DNA from: Lancefieldella parvula | GTDB lineage: Bacteria > Actinomycetota > Coriobacteriia > Coriobacteriales > Atopobiaceae | Reading direction: 5' to 3' | DNA: 64,000 bases | Assembly: GCA_023300185.1 (NCBI GenBank) | Contig: CP097092.1 | Span: forward strand, 434,001-498,000 | Part shown: positions 8,166-15,829 of the stretch, in pieces | How the letters are laid out: the number at the start of each line of letters is the position of its first letter | How positions within the stretch are numbered: the first letter of the stretch is position 1 | The notes under the pieces: generated by a model | The model's database searches: none | What the model saw: the letters and a program-made list of their open reading frames with translations, nothing else | Told to the model about the DNA's origin: nothing | Translations under genes and position numbers: made by a program

Positions 8166-9284
8166 ATGGCAGATTTGAAAGACGTCACACGCGACAGTTG
8201 GATTATGAGCACCTTCCCTGAGTGGGGAACTTGGCTCAATGAAGAGATTGACAATGCCGTAGTAGAGCCAGGCCAGGTTGAGATGTGGTGGCTCGGCTGC
8301 GTTGGTATTTGGTTTAAGACTCCTGGTGGAGCAAACGTTGCTGTCGACTTCTGGGCAGGCAATGGTAAGCGCACCCACGGTGACGGCCTCATGAAGCCTG
8401 GTCACCAGATGGCAAACATGGCTGGCGTTCGTAAGATGCAGCCAAACCTGCGTAACGTTCCTTTTGTTATTGATCCATTTGCTATCAAGAACCTTGACGC
8501 TGTTGTGGTAACTCACATTCACCAGGACCACATGTCCAAGGAGCTTGCAGCTCACGTTGTTAACAACAACATGACCACTACTGACGAGAATGGCAAAGAG
8601 ATCCCAGTTCCCTTTATTGGTCCTAAGGATGCAGTTGACATTTGGGTTGGCTGGGGCGTTCCACGCGAGCAGTGCATTGTTGTTAAGCCTGGCGACCGTA
8701 TCAAGGTTAAGGACATGGAGATCGTTGCATACGATTCCTTTGACCGCACCATCATCGTTACCACTACTGATACTTCTGAGAACCGTCCTGACCTCTGGGG
8801 TAAGTGCCCAATGGACATGGATGAGAAGGCAGTTAACTACCTCTTTGTCACCCCTGGTGGAAACATCTATCACTCCGGTGACTCTCACTACTCCATTTAC
8901 TTTGCTAAGCACGGCAAAGACATCGCTCAGGAGTTTGGCGGCGTAGATGTCTGCTTTGGCGCTTTTGGCTGCAACCCAATTGGTATCCAGGACAAGATGG
9001 AAGCAACCGATATGCTCCGCATGGCTGAGGCTCTTCAGTCCAAGGTTGTTATCCCAATTCACCACGATGTTTGGACTAACTTCCAGGCTGACGTCCAGGA
9101 GATCAAGGTTCTTTGGGACATGCGTAAGGATCGCCTTGACTACAAGTTCCACCCATTCTTCTGGGAGGTCGGCGGCCACTACACCTATCCACAGGATAAG
9201 GACCGCTTTGCTTACCATCACGACCGTGGCTTCCATGATTGCTTCGATCACGAGCCAAACGTTCCATTCCGTAGCGTTCTCTAA
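8166..9284 (+). CDS. ulaG: L-ascorbate-6-phosphate lactonase
   Basis: This metallo-beta-lactamase-fold enzyme opens the lactone ring of L-ascorbate 6-phosphate to give 3-keto-L-gulonate 6-phosphate. The 372-residue protein aligns from its first residues with the UlaG family (TRDSWIMSTFPEWGTWLNEE). It keeps the metal-binding motif THIHQDH (His117, His119, Asp121, His122), GWGVPREQCIVVKPGD, YHSGDSHYS and VVIPIHHDVW. The ATG at 8166 is preceded by AGAAAGGAG. This is the diagnostic gene of the operon: its substrate is specific to the ascorbate pathway. It is followed after 12 bases by the ulaF gene. Confidence 0.95.
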   Translation: MADLKDVTRDSWIMSTFPEWGTWLNEEIDNAVVEPGQVEMWWLGCVGIWFKTPGGANVAVDFWAGNGKRTHGDGLMKPGHQMANMAGVRKMQPNLRNVPFVIDPFAIKNLDAVVVTHIHQDHMSKELAAHVVNNNMTTTDENGKEIPVPFIGPKDAVDIWVGWGVPREQCIVVKPGDRIKVKDMEIVAYDSFDRTIIVTTTDTSENRPDLWGKCPMDMDEKAVNYLFVTPGGNIYHSGDSHYSIYFAKHGKDIAQEFGGVDVCFGAFGCNPIGIQDKMEATDMLRMAEALQSKVVIPIHHDVWTNFQADVQEIKVLWDMRKDRLDYKFHPFFWEVGGHYTYPQDKDRFAYHHDRGFHDCFDHEPNVPFRSVL

Positions 9285-9296
9285 GGAGCAGTCTCT

Positions 9297-9998
9297 ATGA
9301 TGCTTAAAGAGCTTCGCGATGAAGTGTATGAAGCAAACATGGACCTGCCAAAGCATGGCCTGGTAGTCTTTACCTGGGGTAATGCTTCTGGACTTGACCG
9401 TGAGCGTGGCCTGTTTGTTATCAAGCCATCGGGCGTCTCCTATGAGGAGCTCAGCCCAGAGAACTTGGTTGTCTGTGATCTTGACGGCAACGTTGTTGAG
9501 GGTGAGATGAACCCATCTTCCGATACTCCAACTCATGCATGCTTGTATCGTGCATGGGGCGATAAGATCGGCGGAATTGTTCACACTCACTCAACCCACG
9601 CTGTTTCTTGGGCACAGGCAGGACGCTCTATTCCTTGCTATGGCACCACACACGCAGACTATTTCTACGGAGATATTCCTTGCGTGCGCAGCCTTACCAA
9701 GGACGAGGTAGAAAGCGCCTATGAGCTTGAGACCGGAAACGTTATTGTTGAGGGCTTTGCTAACTTGGACCCCATTGCGGTTCCAGGAACGCTCCTTCAC
9801 AACCACGGTCCTTTCTCTTGGGGTAAAGACGCAATGGCTGCTGTGTATCATGCAGTAGTTATTGAGGAGGTTGCTAAGATGGCAACACTCACCGAGCTCA
9901 ATAACCCTAAGGTTCAGGAGGCACCTCAGTACCTTCAGGACAAGCACTACATGCGCAAGCATGGTCCAAATGCCTACTACGGACAGGGTAATCACTAA
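9297..9998 (+). CDS. ulaF: L-ribulose-5-phosphate 4-epimerase
   Basis: This class II aldolase-family zinc enzyme would convert L-ribulose 5-phosphate to D-xylulose 5-phosphate, the last step of ascorbate entry into the pentose phosphate pathway. The 233 residues match the AraD/UlaF/SgaE family in length. They show the phosphate-binding TWGNASG and KPSGVSYEEL, SSDTPTH, and zinc ligands in HTHSTH (His96, His98), with a third His in LLHNHGPF. AAGGAG precedes two consecutive ATG codons (9297 and 9300); the first is chosen. AraD of arabinose use is biochemically the same reaction; the context favours UlaF. Confidence 0.93.
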   Translation: MMLKELRDEVYEANMDLPKHGLVVFTWGNASGLDRERGLFVIKPSGVSYEELSPENLVVCDLDGNVVEGEMNPSSDTPTHACLYRAWGDKIGGIVHTHSTHAVSWAQAGRSIPCYGTTHADYFYGDIPCVRSLTKDEVESAYELETGNVIVEGFANLDPIAVPGTLLHNHGPFSWGKDAMAAVYHAVVIEEVAKMATLTELNNPKVQEAPQYLQDKHYMRKHGPNAYYGQGNH

Positions 9999-10029
9999 AG
10001 CCTGTTCAGTGAGTAGAATCTGTTTCAGT

Positions 10030-10060
10030 CAGGCGGTCTTTTATAAGGCCGCCTGTTTTT
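10030..10060 (+). terminator. Terminator-like hairpin between ulaF and ulaE
   Basis: CAGGCGG (10030-10036) pairs with CCGCCTG (10049-10055), followed by TTTTT. The ulaE ribosome site AAAAGGAG starts immediately after, so read-through must occur or ulaE transcription is reduced. Confidence 0.75.
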
Positions 10061-10073
10061 AAAAGGAGAAGAT

Positions 10074-10922
10074 ATGTCCAAGTATCAGCTAGGACTTTAC
10101 GAGAAGGCCACTCCAACTGATCTTTCTTGGGAAGAGCGCCTCAGCGTAGCAGGAGAGTCTGGCTTTGATTATGTTGAGATCTCCGTTGATGAGTCTGACG
10201 CTCGTCTTTCTCGCCTTGAGTGGACTGGTGAGGAGCGTGCAGCAGTTCGTCAGGCAATGGTAAACTCTGGCGTTCGCCTGGGCTCTATGTGCCTTTCTGG
10301 TCACCGTAAGTATCCTTTTGGTTCTCGTGATCAGGCTACTCGTGAGCGTAGCCTTGAGATTATGCAGAAGGCACTTGACCTTGCAGGTGACCTGGGACTT
10401 CATACCATCCAGCTTGCTGGCTATGACGTGTACTACGAGGACGGCGCAGAGGATACGCGCAAGTACTTTGAGGAGAACCTGGCAAAGGCTGTAGAAATGG
10501 CTGCTCAGGCGGGCATTGTTATGGGCTTTGAGACCATGGAGACTCCTTTTATGGATACGGTCGAGAAGGCCATGCACTACGTAAACCTTATCAACAGCCC
10601 TTACCTTGGTGTGTATCCCGACGCTGGTAACCTTACCAATGCATCGTTTATTTACGGCAACACCGTTGCTGATGATGTTGCTCTTGGTGCAGGCCATATC
10701 TTTGCAGCTCACCTCAAGGAGACTGTTGCTGGTGCGTATCGCGAGATTCCATTCTCTACCGGTACCACTGACTACGAGGGAGCTCTGTCGCAGCTTGTTC
10801 CTCAGGGCGTCAGGCGCTTTGTTGCAGAGATGTGGTACACCGGCAACGAGAACTGGAAAGAAGATCTTGTCTTTGCTTCCACCTACGTTCGCAGCAAAAT
10901 TGATAAGGCGTTTGAGGGGTAA
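10074..10922 (+). CDS. ulaE: L-xylulose-5-phosphate 3-epimerase
   Basis: This TIM-barrel sugar-phosphate epimerase interconverts L-xylulose 5-phosphate and L-ribulose 5-phosphate. The 282-residue product matches the UlaE/SgaU family in length. It carries LGLYEKATP at the N-terminus, the FDYVEISVDESDARLSRLEW region, SMCLSGHRKYPFGS, IQLAGYDVYYE and GVYPDAGNL, all typical of the family. The ATG at 10074 follows AAAAGGAG, directly after a terminator-like hairpin. Its substrate normally comes from UlaD, for which no gene is visible here. Confidence 0.93.
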   Translation: MSKYQLGLYEKATPTDLSWEERLSVAGESGFDYVEISVDESDARLSRLEWTGEERAAVRQAMVNSGVRLGSMCLSGHRKYPFGSRDQATRERSLEIMQKALDLAGDLGLHTIQLAGYDVYYEDGAEDTRKYFEENLAKAVEMAAQAGIVMGFETMETPFMDTVEKAMHYVNLINSPYLGVYPDAGNLTNASFIYGNTVADDVALGAGHIFAAHLKETVAGAYREIPFSTGTTDYEGALSQLVPQGVRRFVAEMWYTGNENWKEDLVFASTYVRSKIDKAFEG

Positions 10923-11055
10923 ACGGCCTTTTTGCACTTGTTTTGGGTTTCTCGCCACAGACGGTACATAAGAATCTGTACAATGTGGATGAGCTCTTTC
11001 TTAGTACGACGTACGTTTCCAAACTCGTTTAGGTTTGTACAGGAAAGGATTACAC

Positions 11056-11736
11056 ATGAAGTTCTTTATTGACACGGCAGATATCGATGAGATTTCTGAG
11101 GCTCTTAGCTGGGGCTGTTTAGCAGGTGTTACTACCAACCCATCGCTGTATGCAAAGATTGGCGGAAAGCTAGCCGACTTTGAGTCTCATATGGTTAAGA
11201 TTGCTCAGCTTTGCGAGGGACTTCCTGTATCTGCTGAGTCAACAGCAACAACAACTGAGGGCATGATTGAAGAAGGCCGTCACCTGGCTTCTCTTGCTCC
11301 AAATATTGTTGTTAAGCTTCCTATCTGCGCTGAGAGCCTTGCTGCTACCCATCAGCTTGCTTCTGAGGGAATTCGCGTCAACATGACGCTGATTTTCTCG
11401 GCACCTCAGGCTCTTCTTGCGGCAAATGCTGGCGCCCGTTATATTTCTCCATTTGTTGGTCGCTTTGATGACATCGGCGAGGACGGCATTGAGCAGCTGG
11501 GAACCGTTGTTTCTTGCATTGAGAACTATGCATGGGATAAAAACGTTGATCACACCGTAGAGATTATTACGGCTTCTGTCCGTACGCCAAACCACGTAAC
11601 ACAGGCAGCTCTGCTTGGTGCTGACATTGCAACCGTTCCATTTGGTGCTCTAAAGAAGTGCCTGAAGCACCCTCTGACCGACGCCGGTCTTAAGTCTTTT
11701 GAGGCAGACTGGGAAAAGGTTAAGGCTCAGCAATAA
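11056..11736 (+). CDS. talC: Transaldolase / fructose-6-phosphate aldolase-like (TalC/MipB family)
   Basis: The 226-residue protein begins MKFFIDTADIDEI, the signature of the short transaldolase subfamily. The Schiff-base lysine lies in NIVVKLP. It would transfer dihydroxyacetone units in the non-oxidative pentose phosphate pathway, although some family members act as fructose-6-phosphate aldolases; sequence alone does not settle this. The ATG at 11056 follows AGGAAAGGA. The 133-base gap before it holds a TTCTCGCC copy (10949-10956) and an AGAATCTGTACAATG stretch that could serve as a promoter -10. With the next two genes it completes the route for xylulose 5-phosphate. Confidence 0.9.
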   Translation: MKFFIDTADIDEISEALSWGCLAGVTTNPSLYAKIGGKLADFESHMVKIAQLCEGLPVSAESTATTTEGMIEEGRHLASLAPNIVVKLPICAESLAATHQLASEGIRVNMTLIFSAPQALLAANAGARYISPFVGRFDDIGEDGIEQLGTVVSCIENYAWDKNVDHTVEIITASVRTPNHVTQAALLGADIATVPFGALKKCLKHPLTDAGLKSFEADWEKVKAQQ

Positions 11737-11748
11737 ATAGTGATTGTG

Positions 11749-11780
11749 GTACGCCCAGCTTAGGTTGGGCGTACTTGTTT
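11749..11780 (+). terminator. Terminator-like hairpin between talC and the transketolase genes
   Basis: GTACGCCCA (11749-11757) pairs with TGGGCGTAC (11766-11774), followed by TTGTTTT. It is one of four hairpins placed between genes of this operon. Confidence 0.75.
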
Positions 11781-11793
11781 TGAGAGGATGAGA

Positions 11794-12723
11794 ATGGGAA
11801 CATCTGCATTACCCGAGCGCAACCTCACCGATGATGAGCTCAAGCTTGCAGCTAATACGCTGAGGCGCGATGTCATTGACATGCTCGAGAAAAGCAAGTC
11901 AGGTCATCCCGGCGGCTCGCTGAGTGCGGCAGATATTGTGGCTACACTGTTCTTCTCGGGAGTTATGAAGTACAACCACAACAACCCAGAGGACCATACC
12001 GAGGATAGGTTCTTCCTGTCCAAGGGTCACGTTGCTCCTGTGCTGTATGCTGCGTACCACCTGCTTGATTGGCTCCATGACGAGGATATGGTTACTCTCC
12101 GCCAGCTTGGCAGTCGTCTGCAGGGTCATCCAGACTGCCACGCATGTCCTGGTATTGAGGTTTGCTCTGGTTCTCTTGGCCAGGGTCTCTCGGTAGCGGC
12201 AGGATGCGCTCTGGGACTTTCTATGGACGCTTTGGCAAGCGGCGAGCGCGCCAAGAAGGTATTTGTCCTTCTGGGCGACGGCGAGCTGCAGGAGGGCTCT
12301 AACTGGGAGGCATGCATGTTTGCTGCTCACCAGAAGTTGGATAACCTCATTGCCATTGTGGACCTCAACAATCTGCAGATTGACGGCCACGTAACTGACG
12401 TGTGCTCTCTTGGCGATATTGACGAGAAGTTCCGTTCTTTTGGCTGGAACGTGCTGCGCGTTAACGGTCACGAGGTCACCGAGGTGCGCCAGGCCCTTCT
12501 CGCCGCACGAGATGGTCGCGAGGCAGGAAACACTGCACCTACCGTGGTTATTTGCCAGACTGTCAAGGGCAAGGGCGTCTCGTTTATGGAGGACAAGGCT
12601 TCCTGGCACGGAAACGCCCCTTCAGCCGAGCAGGCCGACCTTGCGCGAGAAGAACTTGATGCTGCAAGAGAGCTTCTTTTGATTGATCTTCAGGGTGAAG
12701 GTAAGGAGGTTGCCAATGTCTAG
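11794..12723 (+). CDS. tktA: Transketolase, N-terminal (thiamine diphosphate-binding) subunit
   Basis: This is the first half of a split transketolase, which moves two-carbon units between ketoses and aldoses. The 309 residues hold GHPGGSLSAADI, the catalytic-site SKGHVAPVLYA, CSGSLGQGLS, and the thiamine diphosphate motif LLGDGELQEGSNWEA ending in LNNLQ. The start is taken at the ATG at 11794, because GAGAGG (11782-11787) is well spaced for it and would directly abut the alternative ATG at 11788. The stop overlaps the start of the second subunit gene (ATGTCTAG), indicating translational coupling. Split transketolases are common in anaerobic bacteria and archaea. Confidence 0.93.
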   Translation: MGTSALPERNLTDDELKLAANTLRRDVIDMLEKSKSGHPGGSLSAADIVATLFFSGVMKYNHNNPEDHTEDRFFLSKGHVAPVLYAAYHLLDWLHDEDMVTLRQLGSRLQGHPDCHACPGIEVCSGSLGQGLSVAAGCALGLSMDALASGERAKKVFVLLGDGELQEGSNWEACMFAAHQKLDNLIAIVDLNNLQIDGHVTDVCSLGDIDEKFRSFGWNVLRVNGHEVTEVRQALLAARDGREAGNTAPTVVICQTVKGKGVSFMEDKASWHGNAPSAEQADLAREELDAARELLLIDLQGEGKEVANV

Positions 12724-13642
12724 AGCAACTCGTGAGGCATATGGTCAGACTCTTGTTGAGCTGGTAAACGAGGGTCACGATATTGTGGCCGTTGACGCAG
12801 ACCTTGCTGGCTCCACTAAACTTGCCGACCTCCAGAAGGCCTTCCCACAGCGCATGGTTGACGTGGGTATTGCCGAGCAGAACATGGTAGGCGTTGCATC
12901 TGGACTGGCACTTACGGGACGCACCGTGTTTACCGGCTCGTTTGCCGTGTTTGCAACCGGTCGCGCTTACGATCAGATTAGAAACACCGTCTGCGACTCC
13001 GGCCTTAACGTGAAGATTTGCCCTACGCACGCAGGCATTACGGTAGGAGAGGACGGCGCCACTCACCAGTCTCTTGAGGACATTGGCATGATGCGCGCCC
13101 TGCCTCAGATGCGCGTGCTTGTTCCTGCAGATTACAACGCTACCAAGGCAGCGCTCAGGCTTGCTGCCGAGGCAGACGGCCCCTTCTACGTGCGTATGGG
13201 TCGTCACAAGGTTGCCGACATCTACGATGAGTCCTTCAAGGGCGGCCTGCCTTTTGCAAACGTCCTGCGTGAGGGTACTGACGTTACCATTGCTGCCTGC
13301 GGTGTTGAGGTTGCTCAGGCACTTGCAGCTGCAGATTTGCTGGCAGAGGAGAAGATTTCTGCCGAGGTCATTGACGTGTTCTCCATTAAGCCTTTGGACG
13401 AGGAAGTCATTTTGGCATCTGCCGAGAAGACCCGTCATGTGGTAACCGTTGAGGAGCACAACGTGGCAACAGGCCTTGGAGCTGCAGTTGCCGAGCTTCT
13501 GGCTGAGCAGCTGCCCACGCCCATGCGCTTTGCTGGTATGCGCACCTTTGGCACTTCCGCTCCTGGCGACGTGCTGCTTTCGCACTTTGGCCTGGACGCT
13601 GAAGGTATTGCCGCTCGCGTCAGGGAGTTTCTGCTCTCGTAG
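12716..13642 (+). CDS. tktB: Transketolase, C-terminal (pyrimidine-binding) subunit
   Basis: This is the second half of the split transketolase. The 308 residues contain VDVGIAEQNMVGVASGLAL, with the conserved Glu that activates thiamine diphosphate, then GSFAVFATGRAYDQIRN, THAGITVGEDGATHQ and the C-terminal transketolase domain (IDVFSIKPLD). The ATG at 12716 overlaps the stop of the first subunit by 8 bases and has GGTAAGGAGG upstream. It is the last gene of the ula operon. A VNTR-like repeat and the first copy of the composite cassette follow directly. Confidence 0.93.
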   Translation: MSRATREAYGQTLVELVNEGHDIVAVDADLAGSTKLADLQKAFPQRMVDVGIAEQNMVGVASGLALTGRTVFTGSFAVFATGRAYDQIRNTVCDSGLNVKICPTHAGITVGEDGATHQSLEDIGMMRALPQMRVLVPADYNATKAALRLAAEADGPFYVRMGRHKVADIYDESFKGGLPFANVLREGTDVTIAACGVEVAQALAAADLLAEEKISAEVIDVFSIKPLDEEVILASAEKTRHVVTVEEHNVATGLGAAVAELLAEQLPTPMRFAGMRTFGTSAPGDVLLSHFGLDAEGIAARVREFLLS

Positions 13643-13659
13643 ACGCGAGTAGTTGCAGC

Positions 13660-13830
13660 GCACGGCAACGACGCAGGTCAGCGCCGTACGGGTACGGGCG
13701 CAACGACGGCAACGCCGCAGGTCAGCGGCGCGTGCGGGCGCGACGACGGCAACACCGCAGGTCAGCGGCGCGTGCGAGCGCAACGACGGCAACATCGCAG
13801 GTCAGAGACGCGCGGACGCAGGTTGCGAGC
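13660..13830 (+). repeat. About four tandem copies of a 40-bp GC-rich repeat
   Basis: Units are anchored on CGCAGGTCAG at 13672, 13716, 13756 and 13796, with periods 44, 40 and 40, and share CAACGACGGCAAC and GGCGCGTGCG. The reverse complement of one unit is present once beside the related hairpins at 18960-19010 and 25395-25450, so the tract is an expanded outer end of the composite cassette. It starts right after the tktB stop. Confidence 0.85.
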
Positions 13831-13837
13831 GATTTCT

Positions 13838-13868
13838 ACCCGGTATCCATTTCGTGTGGGTACCGGGT
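13838..13868. terminator. Cassette hairpin copy 1 (ACCCGGTATCC type)
   Basis: ACCCGGTATCC (13838-13848) pairs with GGGTACCGGGT (13858-13868), followed by TTCTT. It probably terminates the ula/tkt transcript. Near-identical hairpins lie at 18924-18956 and 25363-25393. Confidence 0.8.
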
Positions 13869-13956
13869 TTCTTGTGCGAAAGCGCTGCTAGTGGACGGGT
13901 TTCTCGCCAGGCGGGAGGCGTAAGCCCGGAGTGAGCCAGGTGTACGCTCGGTCGCG

Positions 13957-14074
13957 CCTGATTTTCTCGCCATGTCTGAACGATTTGCCGGAAAAGTGCA
14001 CCATGTCTGAGCTATTTGCCGGTTTTTCTCGCCATGTCTGAGTAAATTTGCTCAGACATAATGCAGCTTTCAGG
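13957..14074 (-). repeat. Family C modular repeat, copy 1 (118 bp)
   Basis: Three direct 24-base units start at 13957, 13988 and 14019 (exact 31-base period, 7-base spacers). One inverted unit lies at 14051-14074. Units begin CCTGA or CCGG and end CATGTCTGAG. Two contain TTCTCGCC in the middle; the others have AGTGCA or GCTGCA there. Confidence 0.9.
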
Positions 14075-14112
14075 CTCAAAAATTCTGGACCACGTAGCCT
14101 ATCTTTCACGCG

Positions 14113-14228
14113 CCTGATTTCTGCAAAGAATCTGTAAATTTTGCCTAAAAGTGTAAAAGAATCTGTGGATTTGCCTGATTTTGTTAAAGAATCTGTATTC
14201 AAAATACAGATTCTTTGCACTTTTCAGG
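14113..14228 (-). repeat. Family A modular repeat, copy 1 (116 bp)
   Basis: Three direct 24-base units start at 14113, 14144 and 14174. One inverted unit lies at 14205-14228. Units start CCTGA or CCTAA and end AAAGAATCTGT. The third and fourth units can fold into a long hairpin. A 38-base linker separates it from the family C array. Confidence 0.9.
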
Positions 14229-14304
14229 CGCGCGATGGTGAGAAGAGCGCTTGGCGAGAAACTCGATGCGCTCGGGTGTTGGGTCACGGAGTTTCTGGCC
14301 ATGA

Positions 14305-14338
14305 AAAAGACCTGGCACCGTGTGGTACCAGGTCTTTT
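14305..14338. terminator. Bidirectional terminator downstream of nfnB
   Basis: AAAAGACCTGG (14305-14315) pairs perfectly with CCAGGTCTTTT (14328-14338). It has A- and T-runs on both sides and sits about 95 bases beyond the nfnB stop on the minus strand. Confidence 0.85.
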
Positions 14339-14431
14339 GTGATTGCATGTTAGCTTGCTGTGTCAGCTGTAATTGAACTGCGAGCTGAAGCTATGTCAGT
14401 CAAACCAGCTACGTCAGCCGGAACCGGCGGA

Positions 14432-15829
14432 CTAGCCGAGGTGCTTGGTGATGGAAGCAGCTGCTACCTTACCAGCGCCCATTGCAAGAATGACGGTTGC
14501 AGCACCGGTTACGATGTCGCCACCAGCCCAGATGCGAGGATCGGAAGTACGGCCCTCTTCGTCGGCCTCAATGTAGCCCCACTTGTTGAGCTTGATGTCG
14601 CCGATCATCTTTGCGAATGGGTTAGCGTTAGTGCCGATTGCAGAAATTGCAACGTCGCAAGGAATGTCCTCGATAGCACCCTCGATAGCAACTGGACGAC
14701 GACGTCCGTCAGCGTCAGGCTCGCCGAGCTCCATCTTCTGGACGCGAACTGCGCAAACTGCGCCGTCCTCGCCAGCGACAAACTCGAGAGGGGAGACGAG
14801 AGGAAGAACCTCAACGCCCTCAGCCTTTGCGTGGTGCAGCTCTGCACGACGAGCAGGCATCTCGTCCTCGGTACGACGGTAAGCAATGATTGCACGCTCA
14901 GCGCCAAGACGCTTAGCAGTACGGACAGCGTCCATAGCAACGTTGCCGCCACCAAAGACAACGACGTTCTTGCCGTGCTTGGTTGGAGTGTCATACTCAG
15001 GGAAGTTGTTAGCCTTCATGAGGTTAACGCGGGTGAGGTACTCGTTTGCAAAGAAGACGTTAGGCAGGTTCTCGCCAGGGATGTTGAGAAGCTTTGGAAG
15101 GCCAGCGCCAGTTGCAATATAGATTGCGTCAAAGCCCTGCTCAAAGAGCTCTTCTGCATCGGTGATACGACCGACAACAGAGTTGAACTCAAACTTAACG
15201 CCCAGCTCCTGAAGGCCGTCAATCTCGCGCTTAACAACAGCCTTTGGAAGACGGAACTCAGGAATACCGTAGACCAGAACGCCGCCGCCGGTGAAGAATG
15301 CCTCAAAGACGGTAACGTCAAAGCCGTTACGAGCAAGCTCGCCAGCGCAAGCAATACCGGAAGGACCGGAGCCTACAACTGCAACCTTCTTGCCGTTCTT
15401 TGGAGCGATAGCTGGCTTGGAAGCAAGCTCAGGCTGGTCGCCAAGGAAGCGCTCAAGCTGACCAATAGCAACTGGTTCGCTGCGCTTACCCATGATGCAG
15501 ACGCCCTCGCACTGGTTCTCCTGTGGGCAAACACGACCACAAACTGCAGGAAGCATGGAGGACTCGCGGATGATGTCAAGACCGCGACCAAACTCCTCTG
15601 CACGGATTGCCTCGATGAAGCGAGGAATGTTGATGTTTACAGGGCAGCCCTGAACACACAGAGGATTCTTACAATCCAGGCAGCGGTTTGCCTCTGCAAT
15701 TGCCATCTCTTTAGTGAAACCCTTGTCGACAGGGCGGAAGTCTTGTGCGCGCTCTGCAGCTGGCTCTTCGTTGTCAGCTGTACGAGGTGCCTTGACGTTT
15801 GGAATGTAGCGACCGTTTACTTGTGGCAT
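14432..15829 (-). CDS. nfnB: NfnB-like NADPH-linked oxidoreductase (glutamate synthase small-subunit family)
   Basis: The 465-residue iron-sulfur flavoprotein carries two N-terminal cysteine clusters (CLDCKNPLCVQGCP and CGRVCPQENQCEGVC), an FAD motif VVGSGPSGIACAGE near residue 150 and an NADPH motif VFGGGNVAMDAVRTAKRLG near residue 290. It resembles both the glutamate synthase small subunit and NfnB. I call it NfnB because the NfnA-type partner overlaps it directly upstream and no large glutamate synthase gene is present. The pair would couple ferredoxin, NADH and NADPH pools by electron bifurcation. The ATG at 15829 lies inside the end of nfnA, with GAGG 5 bases upstream; a GTG two codons earlier is an alternative. 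Confidence 0.85.
   Translation of the reverse strand: MPQVNGRYIPNVKAPRTADNEEPAAERAQDFRPVDKGFTKEMAIAEANRCLDCKNPLCVQGCPVNINIPRFIEAIRAEEFGRGLDIIRESSMLPAVCGRVCPQENQCEGVCIMGKRSEPVAIGQLERFLGDQPELASKPAIAPKNGKKVAVVGSGPSGIACAGELARNGFDVTVFEAFFTGGGVLVYGIPEFRLPKAVVKREIDGLQELGVKFEFNSVVGRITDAEELFEQGFDAIYIATGAGLPKLLNIPGENLPNVFFANEYLTRVNLMKANNFPEYDTPTKHGKNVVVFGGGNVAMDAVRTAKRLGAERAIIAYRRTEDEMPARRAELHHAKAEGVEVLPLVSPLEFVAGEDGAVCAVRVQKMELGEPDADGRRRPVAIEGAIEDIPCDVAISAIGTNANPFAKMIGDIKLNKWGYIEADEEGRTSDPRIWAGGDIVTGAATVILAMGAGKVAAASITKHLG

Noticed and set aside
13957..14228. CRISPR array (regularly spaced 24-base units)
   Set aside because: Spacers are only 6-8 bases and not unique, one unit is inverted, and no cas genes are near.
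14432..15829. Glutamate synthase small subunit (gltD)
   Set aside because: No large-subunit gene is adjacent, while an NfnA-type partner overlaps it; NfnB fits better, though the families are homologous.
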